From Cytobacillus massiliigabonensis (GTDB taxonomy: Bacteria; Bacillota; Bacilli; Bacillales; Cytobacillaceae): a DNA stretch of 64,000 nucleotides. The translations under genes and the position numbers were made by a program. The stretch is from assembly GCF_900199725.1 (NCBI RefSeq), contig NZ_LT904904.1:1088001-1152000 (forward strand), in the 5' to 3' direction. The notes beneath the pieces were generated by a model that saw only the letters and a program-made list of their open reading frames with translations, was not told where the DNA came from and made no database searches. Of this stretch, positions 48,305-56,054 are shown in pieces (within the stretch, counting starts at the first letter, position 1; every line of letters begins with the position of its first letter).

Positions 48305-48643
48305 ATGCCTCCATATCATCCAGATTGGCTTGTTAACTTTTGGCTGGGGACACCTTTCCTTAATATGTTTGACCCTCATGCTGTATTAATATTTCTAGTA
48401 GTCGTAACTGTCATGATTGTCATTATTCAAAGAAGAACCCTCGCTTTTAGACAAGAGTTTGATCATGATGAAAGCCAATTTCAGCTGCTCTTAAAGAAGA
48501 AGGAGGTAATAGAAAAACAAATGGCCCAGCTTGATCAGCAAAAACAGCAGGGAAAGATTACTGATGAACTTTATATTACAAGAATGAAAGAATATGAGGT
48601 TCATCTTAAATATGTAAAAAGTGAGCTGATTCAATTTACTTAA
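48305..48643 (+). CDS. small CcmI-like membrane protein B, 112 aa
   Basis: The start ATG 48305 (MPPYHPDWLVNFW) follows AAGGGGTGA. One helix (PHAVLIFLVVVTVMIVII, about residues 24-42) is followed by a coiled-coil segment rich in Gln/Lys (KKKEVIEKQMAQLDQQKQQG) that again has the KITDELYITRMKEYE pattern. Similar in plan to the preceding gene, so the pair may represent a split or duplicated CcmI. No close family recognised. Confidence 0.55.
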   Translation: MPPYHPDWLVNFWLGTPFLNMFDPHAVLIFLVVVTVMIVIIQRRTLAFRQEFDHDESQFQLLLKKKEVIEKQMAQLDQQKQQGKITDELYITRMKEYEVHLKYVKSELIQFT

Positions 48644-48685
48644 TGAGATACAGTCTATTCTCATAATCAGAAAGAGTTGAAGTAT

Positions 48686-49390
48686 ATGCTTGAGCTAAAA
48701 GATATTACAAAAGTAATTGGTGACAAGCTGATTTTAAGAAATTTCTCTCTGACCTTAGTTCCTGGGGAGAGTGTTGCTGTTATCGGACCAAATGGGGCCG
48801 GGAAGAGTACCTTTTTTAAGCTCGCTGCAGGTCTGATGCAGCCTACAAGTGGAGAAATTTTTCTAAACGGAGAGCAGATAAAGAAGAAAACTCATCTTTT
48901 GAAAAAAAGAATCGGTTACCTCGGACATGAGTCATTTTTATACAATGCTTTGACACCGTTAGAGAATTTACAATTCTACGGTAAGTTATACAAGGTAAAA
49001 AATGTTGAGGAAAAAGGATTGGAGCTCCTTAAATCAGTTGGACTTCACTATTTTAAAGATATACCTATCCGTTCCTTCTCCAGGGGAATGATCCAGCGAT
49101 TGGCCATTGCCCGAGTTCTTCTTGCAGAACCTGAATACCTTCTTCTCGATGAACCGCATACTGGATTAGATCAAGAAGCGGTCTCGCTGCTAAATCAATT
49201 GATTAAAGAGAGACAGAAACAAGGAATTTCGATCCTATTAATCTCACATGATTTCGAACAGGTGATAAATGTCTGTGATCGGGTGCTTATTTTGAATAAA
49301 GGAAGAGTTGTCAGTGATAAGAATATTGATTCGCAATTAGAATTGATATCCTTTAAGAAATGGTACGAAGCGGCGGTGAGCGGGAAATGA
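48686..49390 (+). CDS. ccmA: heme exporter ATP-binding protein CcmA
   Basis: ABC ATPase that drives release of holo-CcmE from CcmC. Walker A GPNGAGKST, signature FSRGMIQR, Walker B LLLDEP and switch His in ISHDFEQ. The start is ATG 48686, 9 nt after AAAGAG; the frame extends to TTG 48677 without a site. Length 234 aa. Stop overlaps ccmB as ATGA. Confidence 0.92.
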   Translation: MLELKDITKVIGDKLILRNFSLTLVPGESVAVIGPNGAGKSTFFKLAAGLMQPTSGEIFLNGEQIKKKTHLLKKRIGYLGHESFLYNALTPLENLQFYGKLYKVKNVEEKGLELLKSVGLHYFKDIPIRSFSRGMIQRLAIARVLLAEPEYLLLDEPHTGLDQEAVSLLNQLIKERQKQGISILLISHDFEQVINVCDRVLILNKGRVVSDKNIDSQLELISFKKWYEAAVSGK

Positions 49391-50070
49391 AGATAATTCT
49401 TGCAGATGCCTTAACGGTTGCCGCAAAAGACTTGCGGAATGAATTGAAGTCGAAACAAACCATAGGAATGATGATTATCTTTTCAAGTTTGGTCATCTTG
49501 ATTTTCAGCTTTGCATTTGATCCAACGAATAATACCGTAAAAGCGATTATTCCTGGCCTGATTTGGGTGATTACGATATTTTCTGGTCTGCTTGGGCTGA
49601 ATCGCTCATTCATATCGGAACAGGAGAATGATAGCTTAACAGGATTGAGAGTGGCACCAATTGACCCATCTAGTATCTTTCTTGGCAAGGTAGCTGCTAA
49701 CCTAGTTCTCGTTATCATAGTTCAGCTGATTAGTATTCCCATATTATTTCTGCTTTTTGATTACCGATTTCATGGTGATATGATTTGGTTTCTTTTAATA
49801 GTCCTTACAGCTACTATAGGATTCATTGTAATCGGAACATTTCTTGCGGCACTTGCTGCAAATGCGAAAAATAGCGAGATGCTGCTGCCAGTTTTATTAT
49901 TGCCGCTGTTAAGTCCATTAATGATTGGCGCCGTTCAGGCAACAAAAATTGTGCTAGGACAGGAAGGCATTAAGGATGCCGTTTCATGGCTACAGCTTAT
50001 GGCTGGATATAATCTATTGTTTTTTGCAGCTTGCTTTTTCTTATTTGAATATTTAATGGAGGGATCATAG
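49387..50070 (+). CDS. ccmB: heme exporter permease CcmB
   Basis: Six-helix permease partnered with CcmA. The N-terminal cytoplasmic helix KDLRNELKSKQTIG and FDPTNNTVKAIIPGLIWV match CcmB, as does the FISEQENDSLTGLRVAP loop. ATG 49387 overlaps the ccmA stop; length 227 aa. It abuts ccmC directly. Confidence 0.93.
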   Translation: MKIILADALTVAAKDLRNELKSKQTIGMMIIFSSLVILIFSFAFDPTNNTVKAIIPGLIWVITIFSGLLGLNRSFISEQENDSLTGLRVAPIDPSSIFLGKVAANLVLVIIVQLISIPILFLLFDYRFHGDMIWFLLIVLTATIGFIVIGTFLAALAANAKNSEMLLPVLLLPLLSPLMIGAVQATKIVLGQEGIKDAVSWLQLMAGYNLLFFAACFFLFEYLMEGS

Positions 50071-50781
50071 ATGAAACAACCGTCTGCGTTTTTCGATCGA
50101 ATGCTGTATATATTGCTCGTACCAGCTATGTTCGTTTCTTTATATTTAATTTTTATTTGGTCGCCTATTGAAAAACAAATGGGTGCCTCCCAAAAAATAT
50201 TTTATTTCCATGTCAGTACAGCGTGGGTTGCATTCCTCGCATTCTTTGTTGTTGGATATTATTGTGTCCTTACTTTAAAAAAACCGACTGAATCCCGTTT
50301 TATCAAGGCTGGAATTTCTGCAGAAATAGGTGTGGTTTTTACAACAATTACTTTATTAACGGGGATGATTTGGGGGAAGTCAGCCTGGAATACATGGTGG
50401 ACATGGGAGCCCCGGCTCGTAACGGTTCTTATTCTGCTATTCATCTATATTGCCTATTTATTTGTTCGAAAAATGGAGGGCACTTGGGAAAAAATTGCGA
50501 AGCTATCTGCTGTTTTTGGAATTATAGGGTGTATCAATGTACCGATTGTATTTATGGCCATTCGCTGGTGGAATACAAAACTTCACCCGGTCGTTTTCGG
50601 CGAAGGGAAGAACCAAAGTGGCGGAGGCGTTGAGCCTGATATGCTTGTTACTTTATTATTCTGTATTGGCACGATTACCTTGCTTTATTTATTCATGATG
50701 CGTAAAGGCATTGAGATTGAAAAAATGCGTCTAACTGTAAGAAAAGCGAAAGCAAAAGTGATTGAAAAATTAGCAAGTTAA
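50071..50781 (+). CDS. ccmC: CcmE-heme attachment protein CcmC
   Basis: Six-helix heme-handling protein loading heme on CcmE. The tryptophan-rich WWD motif WGKSAWNTWWTWEPRL (about residues 102-117) and heme-ligand His in FYFHVSTAW (about 46) and in WWNTKLHPV near residue 173 are visible. Length 236 aa; GGAGGGATC precedes the ATG. Confidence 0.94.
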   Translation: MKQPSAFFDRMLYILLVPAMFVSLYLIFIWSPIEKQMGASQKIFYFHVSTAWVAFLAFFVVGYYCVLTLKKPTESRFIKAGISAEIGVVFTTITLLTGMIWGKSAWNTWWTWEPRLVTVLILLFIYIAYLFVRKMEGTWEKIAKLSAVFGIIGCINVPIVFMAIRWWNTKLHPVVFGEGKNQSGGGVEPDMLVTLLFCIGTITLLYLFMMRKGIEIEKMRLTVRKAKAKVIEKLAS

Positions 50782-50797
50782 ATAGGAGGAGAATAGT

Positions 50798-50929
50798 ATG
50801 GGTTATTTATTTATGGCATACACAGTTATTTGGGCTTTACTTGCAGGGTATATATTCATTTTAGGCAAACGCCAAACGGATTTGAAAAAAGAGCTTAAAG
50901 TTCTCGAGGATTGGAAATCAGAACAATAA
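50798..50929 (+). CDS. ccmD: CcmD-like single-helix protein, 43 aa
   Basis: The product starts MGYLFMAYTVIWALLAGYIF: one membrane helix, then a basic coil KRQTDLKKELKVLEDW, the plan of CcmD, which helps release holo-CcmE from CcmC. AGGAGG lies 8 nt upstream. Position between ccmC and the thioredoxin gene is the classical one. Confidence 0.85.
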   Translation: MGYLFMAYTVIWALLAGYIFILGKRQTDLKKELKVLEDWKSEQ

Positions 50930-50944
50930 AAGCAGGTGAAGGAA

Positions 50945-51445
50945 ATGAGAAAAAAAGTTATTCCAATCATCGTATTAGTTATTGTTGCAGGTGTCCTTGG
51001 AATCCTCATCAATGGGATGAGCGGCAAGGCATCTGCAATTCCTGGTGATGAGGCAATAGATTTTCAATTAAAGGATACGGAAGGAAAGGAATATCGATTA
51101 TCTGACAGCAAAGGGAAGATTGTAGTTTTGAACTTTTTTGCCACTTGGTGCCAGCCTTGTATAGATGAAGCACCCGAGCTTGAGGCTTTTGGAGCTGAAT
51201 ATGAAGGTGCCGAGCTATATATCATTGCAAAAGGCGAAACAAAAAAGAGAATAGAGAAATATAAAAAGGAATCGAATTCTAAATTACTCTATTTACTCGA
51301 TACGAAAGAGGAAATCTCGAAGAAATACAATGTTATTGGTCAGCCTGAAACAATCATAATCGATGAAAATGGCGTTATTTTCGAAAGATTTTCTGGGCCG
51401 ACAACGAAGAAAAGCTTGATAGAAATAATTGAAAGTATTCACTAA
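50945..51445 (+). CDS. ccmG: membrane-anchored thiol-disulfide oxidoreductase CcmG/ResA type
   Basis: Keeps apocytochrome Cys pairs reduced outside the membrane. An N-terminal anchor (residues 4-22) precedes a thioredoxin fold with active-site FFATWCQPCIDE and cis-Pro region GQPETIIID. I chose ATG 50945 with AGGTG upstream; GTG 50936 is alternative. Length 166 aa. Could equally be called ResA; operon context favours CcmG. Confidence 0.88.
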   Translation: MRKKVIPIIVLVIVAGVLGILINGMSGKASAIPGDEAIDFQLKDTEGKEYRLSDSKGKIVVLNFFATWCQPCIDEAPELEAFGAEYEGAELYIIAKGETKKRIEKYKKESNSKLLYLLDTKEEISKKYNVIGQPETIIIDENGVIFERFSGPTTKKSLIEIIESIH

Positions 51446-51455
51446 TTCTTGGTTT

Positions 51456-51476
51456 AAAATGCTAAATCAGCATTTT
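51456..51476 (+). other. intra-operon inverted repeat between ccmG and nrfH
   Basis: AAAATGCT / AGCATTTT with loop AAATC. Only a weak, delayed T-run follows. It may be a processing or attenuation site, separating maturation genes from the structural genes. Confidence 0.45.
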
Positions 51477-51516
51477 AATATATGCTTTTTCATTATTTTT
51501 AGAGGAGGTGAAAAAG

Positions 51517-52050
51517 ATGAGAAGAATGCTTAAAAAGCTATTAGCCATTGATAAAAGATTATTAATATTTATTGGATTATTTGCAGGAATTGTTCTATCT
51601 GTTGTGACGGTGAAAACCTTTGCTTATACAGATTCCCCTGAATTCTGTCAAAGCTGTCACATTATGACAAGTGCTCATGATACCTTTGCGGACTCTACTC
51701 ATGCGACGCTTGCTTGCAGTGACTGCCATTTGCCGCATGATACGTTAGCAAATAAGCTCGTATTTAAAGCGAAATCTGGTCTTGGTCATGTATATTACAA
51801 TACGCTAGGGGCAGAAAAGATTCCTAATGTGTTAATAGCAACGGAAGGTTCAACAGATGCAATTAATCAGAACTGTATTGATTGCCACGAGAGTACATTG
51901 GATAATGTCTCACACGATGCGAAGGATAGCTGTTCCAGCTGTCATCAGGCAATCCCGCATGGCAATGGCTTTAAAACAGAGGATTATTTTAAACCGCCTA
52001 AACCAGGTGAGCTTTTAGAAAACAAAGGAGGTACGATGAACAATGGCTAG
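51517..52050 (+). CDS. nrfH: tetraheme quinol dehydrogenase NrfH
   Basis: NapC/NirT-family membrane anchor passing electrons from menaquinol to NrfA. One N-terminal helix (residues 15-35), then four heme sites: CQSCH 44-48 followed by Ile-Met (the CxxCHxM feature of NrfH heme 1), CSDCH 67-71, CIDCH 120-124, CSSCH 139-143. The start is ATG 51517, 8 nt after GGAGG. Length 177 aa. Stop overlaps nrfA by 8 nt. Confidence 0.95.
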   Translation: MRRMLKKLLAIDKRLLIFIGLFAGIVLSVVTVKTFAYTDSPEFCQSCHIMTSAHDTFADSTHATLACSDCHLPHDTLANKLVFKAKSGLGHVYYNTLGAEKIPNVLIATEGSTDAINQNCIDCHESTLDNVSHDAKDSCSSCHQAIPHGNGFKTEDYFKPPKPGELLENKGGTMNNG

Positions 52051-53473
52051 GACTTATAGATGGTTATTACTCTCCCTGGCTGCTGTCATACTGATTATTA
52101 CAGGCTGTTCAAGCTCTGATGCTACCACTGCTGCAGAAGATGCGAAGACTGGATTGTCAAAAGATGAAATCAGCAATGAGGCGTTTAAAGATTTATTCCC
52201 GCTTCAATATGACAGTTATCAGAAAAACGCAGAGGATACTAAGGATACTAAATATAGCGGTTCAGTCAAACGAAGTAAGTTCGACCAGGATAAAGAGCCA
52301 TATTTGCCAGTTCTTTTTAATGGTTATGGATTTGCAACAGACTATAATGAAGACCGCGGACATATTTATGCAAATGAAGATGTGCGTGCAACTGCACGGA
52401 TAACTGATAAATCAATCGGATCTTGTTTAACATGTAAATCAACAGCAGTTCCGCATATGATTGAAGAAATGGGCGATGACTATTGGGGAGGCAACTTTAA
52501 CGATGTTATTTGGCCAAAGGCAGAATCTATGGGTCATTCTCCAATTGGCTGTTCTGACTGTCATGATCCTGAAACAATGGATTTGCGTATTACTCGCCCA
52601 AGCTTTATTAAAGGGATGGAGGCGCAAGGCATTGATGTTTCTAATGCAACGAAAAATGATATGAGAAACTATGTCTGTGCACAATGCCACGTGGAATACC
52701 ACTTTGCAGCAGAAAATAGTGAAGTAACATTCCCATGGAATAATGGTTTCAAACCAGAAGAAATGTATGAATACTATGAAACAACAGCAAAAGAAAATGG
52801 CTTTCAACAAGATTTTATTCATAATGTTTCAGGTACGCCAATAGTTAAAGCGCAGCATCCAGATTTTGAGACGCATATGGAAGGGCCTCATGGACAGGCT
52901 GGCGTCACATGTTCTGACTGCCATATGCCATATGAACGGGTAGACGGCAAGAAGAAAATTAGTTCTCATTGGTGGCAATCACCACTTAAAACAATGGATC
53001 AGTCATGTGCAACATGCCATAGTGATCGTGAACTTGAAGATCTGGAAAAGCGAGTAGCTGAAATACAAGATACACACATGGAAGGTTTGCATAAAGCGGA
53101 GGACATCTCTATTAGTGCGCATTACTATGTAAATAAAATGATTACTTCTGGGGTAAGTGAAGATAAAATAAAAGAAGCTCAAGAACATATCCGTAAAGGT
53201 CAATGGTTCTGGGATATTGTCGCTGCTGAAAGCGGAGCAGGTTTCCATAACCCGCAAGGTGGAATGAAGGCTTTAAGAGTTTCAAGCGATGAATCCAATA
53301 AAGCGATACAAATTGCCACAGAAGAGCTTGTTAAAAAAGGTGTCAATATCGATGAATTAAAAGAAGAAATTGAAAAAGTGAAGAAGGCTGTTTCAGAAGA
53401 AAAAGATAACGCAAAAAAGAAAGAGCATGCGACCAACAGCTACTTTCCAGCACAGCAGCCTCCTCCAAAATAG
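52043..53473 (+). CDS. nrfA: ammonia-forming cytochrome c nitrite reductase NrfA
   Basis: Pentaheme enzyme reducing nitrite to ammonium with six electrons. Heme 1 uses CLTCK (128-132, Lys-ligated active site); the others are CSDCH 170-174, CAQCH 212-216, CSDCH 290-294 and CATCH 322-326. The catalytic Tyr follows heme 3 (CHVEY, Tyr219). KAQH (269-272) matches the calcium-site KxQH motif, and THMEG (278) supplies the active-site His. The signal peptide ends in a lipobox, IITGC (Cys22), predicting an outer-face lipoprotein. Length 476 aa. Confidence 0.97.
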   Translation: MARTYRWLLLSLAAVILIITGCSSSDATTAAEDAKTGLSKDEISNEAFKDLFPLQYDSYQKNAEDTKDTKYSGSVKRSKFDQDKEPYLPVLFNGYGFATDYNEDRGHIYANEDVRATARITDKSIGSCLTCKSTAVPHMIEEMGDDYWGGNFNDVIWPKAESMGHSPIGCSDCHDPETMDLRITRPSFIKGMEAQGIDVSNATKNDMRNYVCAQCHVEYHFAAENSEVTFPWNNGFKPEEMYEYYETTAKENGFQQDFIHNVSGTPIVKAQHPDFETHMEGPHGQAGVTCSDCHMPYERVDGKKKISSHWWQSPLKTMDQSCATCHSDRELEDLEKRVAEIQDTHMEGLHKAEDISISAHYYVNKMITSGVSEDKIKEAQEHIRKGQWFWDIVAAESGAGFHNPQGGMKALRVSSDESNKAIQIATEELVKKGVNIDELKEEIEKVKKAVSEEKDNAKKKEHATNSYFPAQQPPPK

Positions 53474-53490
53474 AGAATAAAGTAAGCTAT

Positions 53491-53530
53491 GAAAACACTG
53501 TACAAACTTAGTTTGTACGGTGTTTTCTTT
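53491..53530 (+). terminator. terminator of ccm-nrf operon
   Basis: AAAACACTGTACAAAC / GTTTGTACGGTGTTTT with loop TTA and a short T-run. Confidence 0.85.
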
Positions 53531-53807
53531 ATTGTGTCAAAATGTTGAATAGGTGTCAATTAACTCACTCCATTTTCTAAATAATTCACAATTTGATTTT
53601 TCTGAATTTTTATATTTAATTAGCAGGCGAAATACTTATTGCAAGGACAATAAAAAAGCAATAAAATTTACTTTGGAATACGAAATAAAGAGAATCTTAA
53701 TTTCACATATAGAAGAATATGAACAAATTTTAAGATAGAATGATCTTGGTGAAAGCGACCTAATTAAGGCGCTTTTTAGTCTTTTTATGAAAGGAGCGTT
53801 CTTTTTC
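53531..53807. other. intergenic region upstream of yttB
   Basis: A 61-codon frame at 53553 lacks a ribosome binding site and family features. The stretch holds a terminator-like hairpin at 53752-53777 (listed separately); otherwise nothing recognised. Confidence 0.4.
53752..53777 (+). terminator. terminator-like hairpin in yttB leader
   Basis: AAAGCG-A-CCT / AGG-CGCTTT around AATTA, ending in TTTTT. It lies 13 bp before the yttB ribosome binding site, so it could end an upstream RNA or act as an attenuator. Confidence 0.55.
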
Positions 53808-54989
53808 ATGCCACGTGTCTTATGGCTATTAGTTATTGGGATGGCAGTGAATGTTACGGGCTCTTCTTTTTTATGGCCTTTAAACACGATTTACATTCAT
53901 GACCATCTTGGGAAATCATTGTCAGTTGCGGGAATCGTGCTCATGTTGAACTCTGGGGCAACGGTGATCGGAAATTTATTTGGAGGAGCACTTTTTGATA
54001 AAATTGGCGGTTATAAATCAGTCTTGCTTGGAATTGGAATCTCGTTATTTTCATTAATTGGTTTAACCTTTTGGCATGGCTGGCCAATGTATGTCATCTT
54101 TTTAACGATTGCTGGTTTTGGAGCAGGCATTGTTTTTCCATCGATGTTTGCGATGGCAGGCTCTGTTTGGAAAGAAGGAGGAAGAAAAGCCTTTAATGCG
54201 ATGTATGTCGCACAAAATTTAGGGGTTGCAGTAGGTGCTGCACTTGGTGGGTTTGTTGCTTCTTATTCCTTTCAATTGATTTTCTTAGCAAATACACTAA
54301 TGTATGTCATTTTTCTTATCATTGCTGTTTCAGGGTATAGAAAGATTAATACTATTTCAGTTTCACAGAGTTCAATTTTAAAAGAAAACACCGGTGTAAA
54401 AAACCATACAAAGCTATATGCTTTATTAATTCTTTGCCTCGGATATTTATTGTGCTGGGTCGGATATGTTCAATGGCAGACGACAATTGCAGCCTTTACA
54501 CAGGAGTTAAATATTACATTAAAGCAATATAGCTTCCTTTGGACAGTTAATGGTGCATTGATCGTACTTGGTCAGCCCCTAGTCAATATCTTTGTGAAGC
54601 GCATTAAATCACTCAAAACACAAATTAATATAGGAATTATTATTTTTATAGGTTCATTTGCTTTGACAGCAGGTGCAAAAGAGTTCCCAATCTTTCTTAC
54701 AGCAATGATTATTTTAACAATTGGAGAAATGTTTATTTGGCCAGCCGTCCCGACAGTTGCAAATGATTTAGCACCTAAGGGAAGGGAAGGCTTTTATCAA
54801 GGGATCGTCAACAGTACAGCAACTGGCGGCAGAATGATCGGACCATTATTAGGAGGGGTTCTAGTCGATGTTTACGGAACTTCCATGCTATTTACAGTTC
54901 TCATAATTCTGCTTGTCATTTCAATTTTTACTACTTTGATTTATGATCGGAAAATTAAAGAAAAGAAGCAATTGGCACACGTGTCTTAA
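53808..54989 (+). CDS. yttB: major facilitator superfamily transporter YttB
   Basis: Twelve-helix MFS protein, probably a drug or metabolite exporter. The start is ATG 53808 (MPRVLWLLVIGMAVNVTGSS), 11 nt after AAAGGAG; ATG 53787 lies upstream of that site. NLFGGALFDKIGGYKS is the loop 2-3 signature. Length 393 aa, close to B. subtilis YttB (about 397). Monocistronic with a terminator. Substrate unknown. Confidence 0.88.
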   Translation: MPRVLWLLVIGMAVNVTGSSFLWPLNTIYIHDHLGKSLSVAGIVLMLNSGATVIGNLFGGALFDKIGGYKSVLLGIGISLFSLIGLTFWHGWPMYVIFLTIAGFGAGIVFPSMFAMAGSVWKEGGRKAFNAMYVAQNLGVAVGAALGGFVASYSFQLIFLANTLMYVIFLIIAVSGYRKINTISVSQSSILKENTGVKNHTKLYALLILCLGYLLCWVGYVQWQTTIAAFTQELNITLKQYSFLWTVNGALIVLGQPLVNIFVKRIKSLKTQINIGIIIFIGSFALTAGAKEFPIFLTAMIILTIGEMFIWPAVPTVANDLAPKGREGFYQGIVNSTATGGRMIGPLLGGVLVDVYGTSMLFTVLIILLVISIFTTLIYDRKIKEKKQLAHVS

Positions 54990-55000
54990 ATACGACAGGA

Positions 55001-55027
55001 AAAGCAGTGGGAAAACCACTGCTTTTT
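55001..55027 (+). terminator. terminator of yttB
   Basis: The perfect stem AAAGCAGTGG / CCACTGCTTT has loop GAAAA, then TT. Confidence 0.88.
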
Positions 55028-55156
55028 GTACTTTTTAGGTGGATAGGAACAAAAGCTGAATTAGCGATAATTATAAGGGGCTACTATTGAGATGCCAACA
55101 TGAAAATAACAAAGAATAAGTCTATGAAGGCTCCATTTAGGTCGGCAAACGAGAAA

Positions 55157-55440
55157 AAGGTCCTTCATCCAAGGGATGAAAGCCGAAATCGGTTCGACCA
55201 TGCGAAGTAAGTCCTTCATCCCTTGGATGAAAGCCCGAAATCGGTTCGACCATGCGAAGTAGGTCCTTCATCCAAGGGATGAAAGCCCGAAATCGGTTCG
55301 ACCATGCGAAGTAGGTCCATCATCCAAGGGATGAAAGCCCAAAATCGGTTCGACCATGCGAAGTAGGTCCATCATCCAAGGGATGAAAGCCCGAAATCGG
55401 TTCGACCATGCGAAGTAAGTCCTTCATCAAGTGTATGAAT
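55157..55440. repeat. second 52-bp tandem array, five copies plus a partial
   Basis: The GTCC marker recurs at 55160, 55211, 55263, 55315, 55367 and 55419 (spacing 51, then 52 throughout). Each unit has TTCATCC-AAG-GGATGAA, a perfect 7-bp hairpin, then AGCCCGAAATCGGTTCGACC and ATGCGAAGTAG. Copy 2 carries TTCATCC-CTT-GGATGAA, the exact inverse of the hairpin. Its sequence is unrelated to the 31.7-kb array, though the period is the same. Confidence 0.93.
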
Positions 55441-55579
55441 ACCTGAATACAAGCTATCAAAGGGAAAATAGTTTCATTTGATTATCAGAGTTCACAGTTA
55501 TAAAAAATTGCATGCCACATCATGGTGTGTTTATTAGATGTTTAGCATACAAAAGGGAGCCGTTATGATAATCAAAAGG
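55441..55579. other. spacer after 52-bp array
   Basis: Nothing recognised, apart from a short CCACATCATGGTGTG-type inverted repeat near 55517. Confidence 0.3.
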
Positions 55580-55924
55580 TCATATGGCAATATCTTTATA
55601 ATGTTGTTCAACGAAGACGACTTTGTCGAAAAAACTTTTTAATAGGATCCATCTTGCTGGATAGGAATAAATAAAATCTGCGATTGCACTTTCTGAAAAA
55701 AGGACTAGACAGTCTAAAGAAATCTCAGATTGCTGTTTTAAATCATACAATAGTGCATGCGGAATGGTATAGTAGTCGTTTAATTGCAAAGGGTTAAGCT
55801 TTATCGCAGTAATTTGGTGTTCATTTAAATAAGTTTGCAAAGCGTGTTTCTGTACCTCCATACTCTGCTCTTTAGTAAGGCTTTCCGCTTGCCATAGCTC
55901 GTTTATTATATAAATTCCCTTCAT
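55580..55924 (-). CDS. resolvase-fold-like protein without catalytic Ser, 114 aa
   Basis: The start ATG 55922-55924 (MKGIYIINELWQAESLTK) follows GGGAG by 9 nt; the frame extends upstream to 55993 without a site. LTKEQSMEVQKHALQTYLNEH matches the pattern of serine-recombinase N-terminal domains (..EEQS.E.Q...L..Y...), and the LDCLVLFSESAIADF region fits their core strand. The RVS catalytic Ser segment is replaced by IINELW and no DNA-binding domain follows. Probably a repurposed or decayed fold; family not firmly recognised. Confidence 0.6.
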   Translation of the reverse strand: MKGIYIINELWQAESLTKEQSMEVQKHALQTYLNEHQITAIKLNPLQLNDYYTIPHALLYDLKQQSEISLDCLVLFSESAIADFIYSYPARWILLKSFFDKVVFVEQHYKDIAI

Positions 55925-56054
55925 TTCCATCCACTCCCTACTGTATTGTTCACTATCGGTATAGGCAAAAATGTGATTGTACATACATCTCAATGATGAA
56001 TTTTCTGAAAAGTGTGATAAGATAATAGGAAATTATTTCGGATAGGAGATCTAA

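Noticed and set aside
50945..51445. ResA of a System II (resABC) operon
   Set aside because: The fold is the same, but no resB or resC is present and ccmA-D surround it, so CcmG is the better name.
43640..53490. genomic island bounded by integrase, att sites or insertion sequences
   Set aside because: No integrase, transposase or direct-repeat ends were seen, so transfer of the ccm-nrf operon cannot be claimed from this window.
53553..53738. 61-codon ORF after nrfA
   Set aside because: GTG start without a ribosome binding site, AT-rich composition, no recognisable domain.
55157..55440. CRISPR array
   Set aside because: Same reason: contiguous 52-bp units without variable spacers.
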